Below, in pieces: positions 28,897 through 38,730 of a stretch of 64,000 nucleotides of DNA. The DNA is taken from assembly GCA_019187665.1 (NCBI GenBank), contig JABARH010000017.1:81205-145204 (forward strand), given 5' to 3'. Numbering within the stretch: the stretch's first letter is position 1; every line of letters starts with the position of its first letter. A program made the position numbers and the translations under genes. The notes below the pieces were generated by a model. The model was not told the DNA's origin. It made no database searches and saw nothing but the letters and a program-made list of their open reading frames with translations. Source of the DNA: Anaerolineales bacterium. Its GTDB lineage: Bacteria; Chloroflexota; Anaerolineae; Anaerolineales; Villigracilaceae.

Positions 28897-30011
28897 GGGT
28901 GTGAGAGGGGTTTGGAAAACCGATCTTTCAATCTCAAAAAACGCTTCTCTATCAAAAAGTAGGACAGAATCGAAAACAACACCGTATAGACAAACGCAAT
29001 CGCCAACACCAGCCAGGCATATTGATTTAAGTCACCTGATAAAATGTGAAGGAGATTGATGCAGGTAAGAGCGGCCAGTGAAAAACATCCAAAATGAAAT
29101 ACATACAATCCGTAAGAAATTTTCCCCAGGCCGGCCAGCAACGGGCTGCTCAATGCCGTTGCCGCCATGGAGGAGCCATATTTCAAAGTCCCAAAAACGA
29201 TTGCTGTCGCAGCCAAACCTGCCAGGGGGTAGGTCAAAAACAGATTCCAGCCGATCACATCGTTATTGGGCAACAGGGACATAACGCACAGACACAACAC
29301 TCCAAAGCAAATAAAGGCCCAGCCCCTGATTTTGGATTGAAGCGCGTCGAGCAATCCAAGTCCAATGATCAACCCCCCGAAAATCGACTCGAAATGTGTA
29401 AACGGCAGAAAATAGATCCACGGGTGAGGGAGTTCGAAATAGATGAATGCAGCGCGCATGGTCGCCCCGGCCAATAAACCCGCAATCAGAACAATGCGCT
29501 TCGCAGAGACCGATGCATTCGCCAGGATCCGTATAACCCACGGAACAACAGCATAAAATTGCTCTTCGTATGAAATGGACCAAAGATGGACCAGGATCAA
29601 AATAGGCGATGGTAACAGGGCAAAGTAGACGAAATTAAAGGTAAACGTGAACAGGCCGGCCATGTGGCCCATTATGTTGATGTTTCGGCCGGGAATCGGA
29701 GCCATGATAACAATAGCCGCGAGAACGTAAAAGAAATAAAGCGGCCAGATACGCAAGGCGCGGCGGATATAAAAATAACGGATGCTGATCTGGCCTGTTG
29801 AGCGATATTCCTCAACCAGCAAACGGGCGATCAAACCGGCGGACAGGCAAAAAAATAAATCCACGCCCACCCACCCATATTCAGAAACGATTCGCAGGGG
29901 CGAGTCGGATAAAATCGGGAGCGCATTGTGCAAGAATACCAGCAGGAAGGCAATAAAACGCAGGCCATCCAACTGCGGGTAATACGTCCGAGACGTGGAA
30001 GCGAGATTCAT
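28890..30011 (-). CDS. Acyltransferase-3 (OafA/YrhL-like) membrane protein
   Basis: 373 aa from ATG 30011 (ATG 30023 is also possible; no strong ribosome site for either). The AT3 family start reads YYPQLDGLRFIAFLLVFLHN with the conserved His. GVDLFFCLSAGLIARLL, RYFYIRRALRIWPLYF and LWSISYEEQFYAVVPW are the other family signatures, so all expected catalytic motifs are intact. About ten helices. It probably O-acylates a surface glycan. It is convergent to and inserted between the two Cys-rich SUMF1-like lipoprotein genes, and its DNA looks richer in A and T than its surroundings. Confidence 0.88.
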   Translation of the reverse strand: MNLASTSRTYYPQLDGLRFIAFLLVFLHNALPILSDSPLRIVSEYGWVGVDLFFCLSAGLIARLLVEEYRSTGQISIRYFYIRRALRIWPLYFFYVLAAIVIMAPIPGRNINIMGHMAGLFTFTFNFVYFALLPSPILILVHLWSISYEEQFYAVVPWVIRILANASVSAKRIVLIAGLLAGATMRAAFIYFELPHPWIYFLPFTHFESIFGGLIIGLGLLDALQSKIRGWAFICFGVLCLCVMSLLPNNDVIGWNLFLTYPLAGLAATAIVFGTLKYGSSMAATALSSPLLAGLGKISYGLYVFHFGCFSLAALTCINLLHILSGDLNQYAWLVLAIAFVYTVLFSILSYFLIEKRFLRLKDRFSKPLSHPL

Positions 30012-30079
30012 GGCGACGCACATGGTATCACGCAAACCCTTGTGCAGGGCGCCGTTCTCCAACATGCCGAACTGAGGTC

Positions 30080-30110
30080 GGCGTTAGAGAACAGCAATGA
30101 TGCGTACGCC
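30080..30110. repeat. AGAG-loop palindrome with conserved flank
   Basis: GGCGTTAGAGAACAGC followed by AATGATGCGTACGCC. The right arm is partly decayed, but the AATGATGCGTA flank matches the copies at 53640 and 61733. Confidence 0.55.
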
Positions 30111-30196
30111 TTGCCATCCGCCACGAATCACAAACCCCGCCTTGAAGAAGCCGATGGTTTTTTATGAGTTCCGCATGAGAGCGACCTGTTTTGGCA

Positions 30197-30290
30197 AGTG
30201 TATAATCATCTTACAGCGGAACAATCAACCGTTGCGCGGACGTTTTTACATGACCGCGTCGTACGCACCGGTCGCCACTGCCGCAAGGAG
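30197..30290 (+). promoter_or_regulatory. -10 box and ribosome site of SUMF1-like paralog B
   Basis: AGTGTATAAT has its TATAAT box at 30201-30206. AAGGAG (30285-30290) lies 6 nt before ATG 30297. No clear -35 box. Confidence 0.45.
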
Positions 30291-30296
30291 ATACGA

Positions 30297-32036
30297 ATGA
30301 ATCTATTCAAACAAATTGTGTTCGCGCTGACCATCATGCTGTTGCTCCTTTCAGCGTGCGCGCCCGCCGCGACCTCTGAACCTCCCACGCCCACATTGGT
30401 GGAATTTGCTCCGAGCGCCACGCCCGCGCCCAGCCTCGTTCCGGTCGTGCTGGGTGGGCCGCAAGCCGGCAGCGCCATCACGTGGACCGACGGCGGCTCA
30501 CTCGTTTACGTTCCGGCCGGTCAATTCAGCATGGGCGCCGACGGAGCCGATAACCCGCGTCACGGCGTCAACCTCTCGGCATATTGGATTCACAAAACCA
30601 AAATCACCAATCGCATGTACGCCTTGTGTGTCGGCGTGGGTGTATGCGAACCGCCCTCGCGTGAACGCGGCGCGGCCGTGTACAGCGATCCCACCTACGC
30701 GGATCATCCGGTCGTGGGCGTGAACTGGGAGCAGGCGAGCGCCTATTGCGGCTGGGTCGGCGGACGCTTGCCGACAGAGGCCGAGTGGGAGAAAGCCGCG
30801 CGCGGGCCGGGCGCGGCCACTTTCCCGTGGGGTGAGGCGCAGCCCTCTTGCAGCTGGCTCAACTTCGGCGGGTGCAAAGGATCCACCAGCAGTGTGGTCG
30901 CCTTCCCCGGCAGCGCCAGCCCCTACGGCGCGCTCGACATGGCCGGTAATGTTTTCGAATGGAACTACGATTGGTACGACGCAAACTACTTCGCCGCCTC
31001 GCCCATTCAAGATCCACCCGGACCCGATTCCGGGCAATACAAATCCATTCGCGGCTCCAGTTTCGAATCGGAGGCAGGCCAGATTTCTCTCGCCACGCGG
31101 CACTTTGGCGCGCGCGCCTACACCAGCGCCGATCTCGGCTTCCGCTGTGTTGTACAGCAACCGATCAACTTCCCGCCGTTTTGCCAGGCCAGCGCCTATC
31201 AGCCCGGCGCTGCCGCACCGGCGGCCAACAACTGCCCCGCGCCCAACGCATTCGTCAGCGGCTATGGCTGCAATGTAAACCAGGGATTTTCCTCTGTGGA
31301 TATGCCGCTTGGCAGCGACTACAAAATGCTCACGCCGAAATATGAATGTGTCGAGACGCTCACAGAGGGTATCCTGCGCGTCACTTGCTACGGCCCCGAC
31401 AACACCAGCGGCGAGATGACCGTCTGTGATCCGGCCTGCGGCGATCCGACCCCTGCCGCGAACAACGCGGCCGTGTGCGACCCCGGGTATTCCTTCGACC
31501 CGGCTACACGGCAATGCGTTTACGCCCCGGCGCTCGGCCAGCCTGGACCCCAAGGTTGCCCGCCCGGTTACGCGCTCGATTCGACCGGACAGATTTGCCG
31601 TCCCACCCCCGGCCTCGACAATCAATGCCCGCTCGGACAGTACTTCGATGCGCTCTTCGGCAGTTGTGTTCCGGCCAACCAACAGGTTAATTGCAATTTA
31701 TACGGCCTCGACAATCCTTCACTCGCCGGAACATGTTATCTTGGCTGCCCGGCCGGGTTTGCCTACGATTCGACCTCGCAATGCTGCCAATCACCGGCGG
31801 CGGGCCTCTATCCATCCTGCCAGCCCGGCTTCACCTACGACCCGACCTACGGAGGCTGCGTCTCTGGCCTGGCAGATGTGAGCGGCGCGGGCTGCACCAC
31901 CATTTCGGTTGACATGCTGCAATGCGGCGAACCATATCCATGCGGGCAGATTACTTCAGAGTCGGTCTGTATTCGGAATCAAGTGTATGGCTGCACCTGG
32001 GATGACAAAGCCAATGTGTGCATAAATAAAAAATAA
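30297..32036 (+). CDS. SUMF1/FGE-fold lipoprotein with Cys-rich repeats (paralog B)
   Basis: 579 aa, start fixed by AAGGAG. Lipobox LLSAC, a T/P-rich linker, then the FGE-like fold (about 60-285: GQFSMG, VGVNWEQASAYC, GRLPTEAEWEKAARG, FPWGE, GNVFEWNYDWYD, IRGSSFES, LGFRCV). As in paralog A, the FGE catalytic cysteines are missing. The C-terminal half has at least four copies of a short unit, C-x-PGY/F-x-(F/Y)D-x(3-6)-C (CDPGYSFDPATRQC, GCPPGYALDSTGQIC, GCPAGFAYDSTSQCC, SCQPGFTYDPTYGGC), and ends in a Cys cluster. The segment YECVETLTEGILRVTC...MTVCDPAC resembles the lipoprotein at 32180. A surface binding protein is likely; ligand unknown. Confidence 0.8.
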   Translation: MNLFKQIVFALTIMLLLLSACAPAATSEPPTPTLVEFAPSATPAPSLVPVVLGGPQAGSAITWTDGGSLVYVPAGQFSMGADGADNPRHGVNLSAYWIHKTKITNRMYALCVGVGVCEPPSRERGAAVYSDPTYADHPVVGVNWEQASAYCGWVGGRLPTEAEWEKAARGPGAATFPWGEAQPSCSWLNFGGCKGSTSSVVAFPGSASPYGALDMAGNVFEWNYDWYDANYFAASPIQDPPGPDSGQYKSIRGSSFESEAGQISLATRHFGARAYTSADLGFRCVVQQPINFPPFCQASAYQPGAAAPAANNCPAPNAFVSGYGCNVNQGFSSVDMPLGSDYKMLTPKYECVETLTEGILRVTCYGPDNTSGEMTVCDPACGDPTPAANNAAVCDPGYSFDPATRQCVYAPALGQPGPQGCPPGYALDSTGQICRPTPGLDNQCPLGQYFDALFGSCVPANQQVNCNLYGLDNPSLAGTCYLGCPAGFAYDSTSQCCQSPAAGLYPSCQPGFTYDPTYGGCVSGLADVSGAGCTTISVDMLQCGEPYPCGQITSESVCIRNQVYGCTWDDKANVCINKK

Positions 32037-32080
32037 AACAAACGCGCCCGCGCCCACAAGGAGCGCGGGCGCGTTTGTTT
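32036..32080 (+). terminator. Terminator after SUMF1-like paralog B
   Basis: An 18-bp GC-rich stem (32036-32053 with 32063-32080) whose outer part is AAACAAACG/CGTTTGTTT. It overlaps the last base of the stop codon. Confidence 0.85.
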
Positions 32081-32135
32081 GATACGCGCCCGGCCAATGG
32101 CGCATTTTTTAATGCGGAACGACCCACCCTGGGGA

Positions 32136-32141
32136 TATAAT
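32136..32141 (+). promoter_or_regulatory. -10 box of the small Cys-rich lipoprotein gene
   Basis: TATAAT in GGGGATATAATG, with no clear -35. AGGAG lies 7 nt before ATG 32180. Confidence 0.5.
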
Positions 32142-32179
32142 GATTTTTTTCAGCCGTCAAAACATCACAGGAGAACCCC

Positions 32180-32740
32180 ATGAAACGCCTGCCTCACTTC
32201 CTCAGCGTGTCCGTCTCATTGCTCCTGACCGGCTGCCTGACGGTCTTTGTTCCAGTCGAAACGCCGACCCCCACGCCGACCGCACAGCCGACCGCCGCGG
32301 GAGCGCCGACCATGCCCCCCATCACGGCCGCGGCGCCGCCCACGCAGGCGCAATCGGCGCCGGTCTGTTCGGTGGATCCGCTGGTGGCATCCTGCGCGGC
32401 GCCGCAGGTGGAGGAACGTTCCAAGTATTGCGTGGAAAAATATCCCTACGTTCAATTCGCCGTCGAACCAGGCGTAACTTTCGAGTCGCTCAGTCCCGAT
32501 ATGAAATGCTCCGACCAGGGAATTCGCGGCGGCGACCAGGTGATCGCCTGCACGGGACAATATCTCATCGCCTATGATATGAAAGTTTGCAGCGCGGCCT
32601 GCTCGGCTTCCGCGCTGATCGTTGACGATCGCTGCGCGCAAGGGTATGGGTTTAGCGCCGACGCGGGCTGCTGCTGGCCGCTGCCCACCGACGACGCCGG
32701 GTGCGTACTCGTCAAAGTGAATATCGGCGCGTGCCGCTGA
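32180..32740 (+). CDS. Small Cys-rich lipoprotein
   Basis: 186 aa. Lipobox LLTGC followed by a TPTPTPT/Ala-rich linker (about 25-60), then a 125-residue domain with about 14 Cys. The core (LSPDMKCSDQGIRGGDQVIAC...MKVCSAAC) corresponds to a segment of the lipoprotein at 30297 (LTPKYECVE...MTVCDPAC). The end (CVLVKVNIGACR) echoes VTINVILGSCR in the lipoprotein at 27139. It thus carries, as a separate gene, a module shared with both SUMF1-like proteins, which suggests a common ligand or assembly. Function unknown. Confidence 0.72.
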   Translation: MKRLPHFLSVSVSLLLTGCLTVFVPVETPTPTPTAQPTAAGAPTMPPITAAAPPTQAQSAPVCSVDPLVASCAAPQVEERSKYCVEKYPYVQFAVEPGVTFESLSPDMKCSDQGIRGGDQVIACTGQYLIAYDMKVCSAACSASALIVDDRCAQGYGFSADAGCCWPLPTDDAGCVLVKVNIGACR

Positions 32741-32750
32741 CCCATACCAA

Positions 32751-32798
32751 CAAAAAGAAAGACGGGAGGGATTTCCCTTCCGTCTTTCTTTTTGTTTA
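32751..32798. terminator. Terminator between the Cys-rich lipoprotein gene and fhs
   Basis: A 20-bp stem with one G-T pair (32751-32770 with 32775-32794). A- and T-rich ends make it usable from both sides. Confidence 0.85.
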
Positions 32799-32808
32799 AC
32801 GCCAAAGG

Positions 32809-34791
<1,983 letters not shown>

Positions 34792-34910
34792 GCTGGCGTG
34801 TCTCCTTGCTGATTGGGTTGTTTTCTTGCTCTGCATCGTAACGTTTTACGCAAGCCTATATTAACGAAAAAAATCACGGAACACAATGGACTTCCGTCAC
34901 TAATTTGTCA

Positions 34911-35717
34911 CTACGCCGAAAGGACGGTACCGACCTCCTCCCCTGCCAGCGCGCGCGACAGGTTGCCCGCCTCCTCCGCCGAGAAGATATGCGCCGTCAG
35001 GCCGGGCATTGCGCGGATCAACTCGAACATTTCGCCCACTTTAGCCGCCATCCCGCCCGTCACATCCACGCTGGAAGACGCGCCGATTCCATCGCGTATC
35101 GCCTCATAGGATGGGAGGCGGACGCGGCGCGCGAGACGCGTCCGCGCTGGGAAATCCTCCCAAACACCCGCCTCCAGCCCCGCCAGCAGGATGCGCTTCG
35201 GGCAGAGTTCGCGCGCCAGGTGGGCAAACAGATCCTCGGTGGAAAGAATCGTCCCGCCGAGCGCCTCGTCAAAGATCACATCGCCGTAGATGACGGGCAG
35301 CAGCCCCGCTTGCAGCGCGGAACGAAGCGGATGCAAATTCCACGCGGCTACCTTCACCTCGCGCGCGCTCACCGCCGCGACCGGCGCGAGGGCGATGGCG
35401 GGCAGTCCTGCCGCGCGCAAAGATTCCACCACAAAGCGATTCAACTGCGAGGCCTGAAACCAGACTTCGGAAAATCCCTTCCAGTAATCATCGTCTTCGT
35501 CTCTGCGCGGCGCGACACCGTCTCTTGTGCCGTATTTTTTCGCGGCCGCATGCCCAAAGGAACCGGAGCCGTGCCCAAGAACGAGACGCACATCATCCGT
35601 CCAGAAGGCGGCAATTTCGTCGGCAAGTTGTTTCAGTTTCTCCAGCCGCGGCGTATAGGGCCTGTCTTTGTCGGTGATGAGCGACCCGCCCAGTTTGAGG
35701 AGGATGAGTTCGGCCAT
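34911..35717 (-). CDS. Isopentenyl phosphate kinase
   Basis: 268 aa from ATG 35717, 7 nt after TACATT (leaderless). It is an amino-acid-kinase fold with LLKLGGSLITDK (Lys8), GHGSGSFGH (48-56, ending in the IPK His56), PVIYGDVIFD, GGTILSTEDLF and DVTGGMAAKV. The His after GSF and the DVIFD and STED motifs separate IPK from glutamate-5-kinase and UMP kinase. It phosphorylates isopentenyl phosphate to IPP in the alternative mevalonate pathway, known from archaea and some Chloroflexi. No other mevalonate gene is in the window. It is divergent from the gene at 35782. Confidence 0.9.
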   Translation of the reverse strand: MAELILLKLGGSLITDKDRPYTPRLEKLKQLADEIAAFWTDDVRLVLGHGSGSFGHAAAKKYGTRDGVAPRRDEDDDYWKGFSEVWFQASQLNRFVVESLRAAGLPAIALAPVAAVSAREVKVAAWNLHPLRSALQAGLLPVIYGDVIFDEALGGTILSTEDLFAHLARELCPKRILLAGLEAGVWEDFPARTRLARRVRLPSYEAIRDGIGASSSVDVTGGMAAKVGEMFELIRAMPGLTAHIFSAEEAGNLSRALAGEEVGTVLSA

Positions 35718-35724
35718 GTGCCTG

Positions 35725-35774
35725 AATGTAGCACATGCGCGCGAGGCGGTCAAGAATCGCGCGCATGCTATAAT
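35725..35774. promoter_or_regulatory. Divergent leaderless promoter pair (IPK gene / GerMN-like gene)
   Basis: Leftward: minus-strand TGCTACATT (box 35730-35725), 7 nt before ATG 35717. Rightward: TGCTATAAT (box 35769-35774), 7 nt before ATG 35782. Confidence 0.6.
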
Positions 35775-35781
35775 TCTTCGC

Positions 35782-37344
35782 ATGAATGTTAGCGGCACAA
35801 ATCTTCCCAGCCTCCTGCTCGTGGCGGCCGGGGCCGCCTGCCTGCTGGGTGGGCTGCGCGCCATTCAGCTGGGGAGACGCACCACCTATTTTCGCCACCG
35901 CCGTGACCGGGTTGTGGCGGGCTGGTGGCTGATTGGTTCTGCAGTGGCGCTGTTATCCATTGGATTCGTCGTGTATCAGCCCGGCCGCCCGCTGAACGTT
36001 CCGGCCCAGGCGACGAATGCTCCACCCGCCACGTTTGCCCCGGCCAGCCCAACGCGCAGGCCCACCACGACCGCGCCCGCCTCCACTTCGACGCGCGCAG
36101 CGAACGGGACTGCAAGCGCGACCTCCGCGCCGATCATCCCGCTTTCCATCGAGGCGCTGGCGCTCAGCAGTGTCACGCCCAGAGCCTCCGCATCCATCGG
36201 CGAAATTTTTTTCTCGCCGGAAATGGATGGACAGCTGGCGCAAAACCCCAGCGCGGCATGGTTCAACCCGGTGCGGCGCATGTACGCCGCGTTCGTGTAT
36301 CGCGATATGACGCCCGGCGCGCAGTGGACGGCGCTGTGGCTGCGCGACGGAACGCTGGTGTTTTTCGAAAGTTATCCGTGGCCGCGCGAGGAGCGCGGGC
36401 GCGCGTATTCGATGTTCGAGCCGGAGTTCTCCTACGACATGCTGCCGGGCGAATACGAGGCGCAATTTTTTGTAGGCAGCGTATGGAAGGCGAGCGGCCG
36501 CTTCACGTTGACGGGGAAACCCGCCGGTCCAACCGTGACGCTGACACCGCGCCCTTCGCGCACCCCGACTCCTACCCCAACCCAAACGCAGACGCCCTCG
36601 ATCACGCCGAGCGGTACGCCATCGCCTTCCCCGACTCTCACCTACACGCCAACCGCCACTTTCACGCCGCGTCCGACACAAACCTTTACCTTCACGCCGA
36701 CTTTCACGGAAACGCCTCCGCCGCCTCCCACGTTCACACGCGCACCTACCGGCACGGCCACGCCCACGCCGCGCCCCACTTCCACAGCGACGTTCACCGC
36801 GACCATCACATTCACCCCGAGCCTGACGTTCACGCCGACTGCCACGCGCACACCCATTTACACGGCGCTGCCAACCAGCACGCCGATGTATCAACGCGTA
36901 CGCGTTTATTTTATAGATCGGGCGCGACTCGACGCCGGGTTGATTCCTCCTGAAGCGGCCGTGACGCGCTATGCCGCCTCCACCGCCGACCCGATCCGGG
37001 CGCTGCTCGATGCGTATTTCCAGGGTCCCGGACTTGTAGAACGGCGGAACGGTCTGGTCAACATTCTCAACGGTTTCACCGGCTATCACAAGCTGGTCAT
37101 TGATAACGGCGTCATTCATGTGTACCTGAGCGGCTCCTGCGAAAATTCATCCCTGGGATATTCCATTGCACAGGCGCTGATAATGAACCTGCGCCAGCTG
37201 GCAGAGGTGCGGGCAGTGAAGATCTATGATGAGAACGGCCAAACCCGCGCGCCCGATGGACTGCGCGATTCGGCTCCAGCCTGTCTTGGAATTTCGTCGC
37301 TTCTCCATCCCACACGTACCCCCACCCTCACGCCGGGACCGTGA
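35782..37344 (+). CDS. Membrane protein with T/P-rich stalk and C-terminal GerMN-like domain
   Basis: 520 aa. Two N-terminal helices (about 8-28 and 46-66), a T/P/A-rich linker, then a domain of about 125 residues (about 120-250: SIEALALSSVTP, NPVRRMYAAFVYRDM, GAQWTALWLRDG, LPGEYEAQFFVG) that recurs in the next gene. A stalk of about 125 residues, nearly all Thr, Pro, Phe and Ser, follows, then a C-terminal domain (about 375-490: VRVYFIDRARLDAG, DPIRALLDAYFQGPGLVERRNGLVNIL, LVIDNGVIHVYLSGSCENSSLGYSIAQALIMNLRQL, VRAVKIYDENGQ). That pattern fits GerMN domains of spore-germination and cell-wall proteins. It is probably an extracytoplasmic envelope protein. Confidence 0.72.
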   Translation: MNVSGTNLPSLLLVAAGAACLLGGLRAIQLGRRTTYFRHRRDRVVAGWWLIGSAVALLSIGFVVYQPGRPLNVPAQATNAPPATFAPASPTRRPTTTAPASTSTRAANGTASATSAPIIPLSIEALALSSVTPRASASIGEIFFSPEMDGQLAQNPSAAWFNPVRRMYAAFVYRDMTPGAQWTALWLRDGTLVFFESYPWPREERGRAYSMFEPEFSYDMLPGEYEAQFFVGSVWKASGRFTLTGKPAGPTVTLTPRPSRTPTPTPTQTQTPSITPSGTPSPSPTLTYTPTATFTPRPTQTFTFTPTFTETPPPPPTFTRAPTGTATPTPRPTSTATFTATITFTPSLTFTPTATRTPIYTALPTSTPMYQRVRVYFIDRARLDAGLIPPEAAVTRYAASTADPIRALLDAYFQGPGLVERRNGLVNILNGFTGYHKLVIDNGVIHVYLSGSCENSSLGYSIAQALIMNLRQLAEVRAVKIYDENGQTRAPDGLRDSAPACLGISSLLHPTRTPTLTPGP

Positions 37345-37356
37345 GTCGCGCAGTGC

Positions 37357-37362
37357 TATAAT
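37357..37362 (+). promoter_or_regulatory. -10 box of the second T/P-rich protein gene
   Basis: TGCTATAAT with its box at 37357-37362, 6 nt before ATG 37369; leaderless. Confidence 0.6.
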
Positions 37363-37368
37363 CGCCGT

Positions 37369-38184
37369 ATGGATATTCGCGCAGGAATTCTCGCCGTCGC
37401 CGCCCTGCTTTTTATCTGGGCGCTCTTTGTCACCCGCGCCGGGCTGGCCAACATCCGCGATGCGCGGCGGCTGACGTTCTATCGCCTCAAGCAGGCGCGT
37501 ATCAGTCAGGGCTGGCGGTTGATCCTGTTTGCCGCGCTGCTGGCCGCGGCGGCTATCGCGGTTCCGGTCTTCGGCACACCCATCGCTTTCCACTATTTTC
37601 CGCCTTCGCCCACCGTCGCGCCCACGTGGACTCCTTCCGTGGTCCCCACCATCACGCTCTCGCCGACGATCACGCTGACTCCCACCATCACCGACACGCC
37701 GCTCTACACCGATACGCCGACCGGCACGCCGACGCCGTTCCTTCCACTGGCAGTGGAGGCGCAATTCATCAGCGCGGTCACGCCGAATCCCAATTCGGTC
37801 ATCAGCCCGCTGATCTTTTCGACAACTCTCGAAAATTCCCTGCCCGCCTCGCCCAACACCATTTTCCGCAATCCCATCCCGCATATGTACGCGGTTTTCT
37901 CGTACGATCAAATGTTACCCGGCGTGCAATGGACCGCCGTCTGGTATCGCAACGGCGAATACGTTTTCCACGAAACCAAACCCTGGGACGGAAGCACCGG
38001 CGGATTCGGATTCAGCGATTGGGGACCCGCGCCCGATCAATGGCAAGCGGGCGTTTACTCAGTGCAAATTTTTGTCGGTCACGATTTTAAACGCGGCGGC
38101 ACGTTCACTGTCGAAGGTGAGGCGCCCACCGCCGCGGCAACCCTTTCGCCGACACCGACTCTAACCATCACTCCGACTCCTTAA
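37369..38184 (+). CDS. Membrane protein with T/P-rich linker, paralog of the upstream N-domain
   Basis: 271 aa. Two N-terminal helices and a basic loop (RDARRLTFYRLKQARISQGWRL) are followed by a T/P-rich linker and one copy of the domain found in the upstream gene. Matching pieces are LAVEAQFISAVTPNPNS, NPIPHMYAVFSYDQM, GVQWTAVWYRNGEYVFHE and GVYSVQIFVGHDFKRGGTFTVEG. It ends TPTPTLTITPTP without a C-terminal domain. It is a tandem paralog truncated relative to its neighbour, 24 bp away. The domain is beta-rich; function unknown. Confidence 0.7.
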   Translation: MDIRAGILAVAALLFIWALFVTRAGLANIRDARRLTFYRLKQARISQGWRLILFAALLAAAAIAVPVFGTPIAFHYFPPSPTVAPTWTPSVVPTITLSPTITLTPTITDTPLYTDTPTGTPTPFLPLAVEAQFISAVTPNPNSVISPLIFSTTLENSLPASPNTIFRNPIPHMYAVFSYDQMLPGVQWTAVWYRNGEYVFHETKPWDGSTGGFGFSDWGPAPDQWQAGVYSVQIFVGHDFKRGGTFTVEGEAPTAAATLSPTPTLTITPTP

Positions 38185-38196
38185 GGAAAACAGATC

Positions 38197-38685
38197 ATGC
38201 CGGATAAAGCCTTTCAAGATTATTACCCCGATCATTTCGCGCATTGTTACGGATGCGGAAGTTTAAACGAGCACGGACACCAGGTAAAAAGTTTCTGGAG
38301 CGGCGAAGAGACGATCTGCCACTTCCAGCCCAAGCCGTACCACATTGCGGTTCCGGGCTACGTGTATGGCGGGTTGCTGGCTTCGCTAATCGATTGCCAC
38401 GGGACAGGCTCCGCCTCTGCGGCTGGGTATCGCGCCGAAAATCGCGCACTCGGCACTGAGCCTCCCATGCGCTACCTGACCGCCTCGCTCCATGTGGATT
38501 TTCTCAAACCCACGCCGCTCGGTCCCATCCTCGAGATTCACGGGCGCATCAAAGAAGTGAAAGGGCGCAAGGTCATTGTGGAAGAATGGATCACCGTGAA
38601 CGGTATTGTGACCGTCAAAGGCGAGGTGGTGGCAGTGCAGGCGCCGGAACAAATGATCCAGGAATTGATCGAAAAGTCAAAATAA
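38197..38685 (+). CDS. PaaI/4HBT-family thioesterase
   Basis: 162 aa; AAGGA about 8-10 nt before the ATG. It is a hotdog domain with the N-terminal signature HCYGCGSLNEHGHQVKSFW seen in acyl-CoA thioesterase and DUF4442-like proteins. YVYGGLLASLIDCHGTGSA marks the active-site helix with Asp and His. It likely hydrolyses acyl-CoA. It follows the membrane protein gene by 12 bp. Confidence 0.82.
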   Translation: MPDKAFQDYYPDHFAHCYGCGSLNEHGHQVKSFWSGEETICHFQPKPYHIAVPGYVYGGLLASLIDCHGTGSASAAGYRAENRALGTEPPMRYLTASLHVDFLKPTPLGPILEIHGRIKEVKGRKVIVEEWITVNGIVTVKGEVVAVQAPEQMIQELIEKSK

Positions 38686-38686
38686 A

Positions 38687-38720
38687 AAACGGGTCGCGTC
38701 ATGCGCGACCCGTTCATTTT
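38687..38720. terminator. Bidirectional terminator between the thioesterase gene and psuG
   Basis: An 11-bp stem (38688-38698 with 38704-38714) flanked by A6 and CATTTT. Confidence 0.8.
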
Positions 38721-38730
38721 GAGGCGGAAA

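Noticed and set aside
27139..32036. Diversity-generating retroelement, because SUMF1-like (C-type lectin) folds are common DGR targets
   Set aside because: No reverse transcriptase, no template repeat and no A-biased variable repeat were seen in the window.
27139..32036. True formylglycine-generating enzymes with sulfatase partners
   Set aside because: The catalytic Cys region reads VRSGGFRED and IRGSSFESE without the Cys pair, and no sulfatase gene is present.
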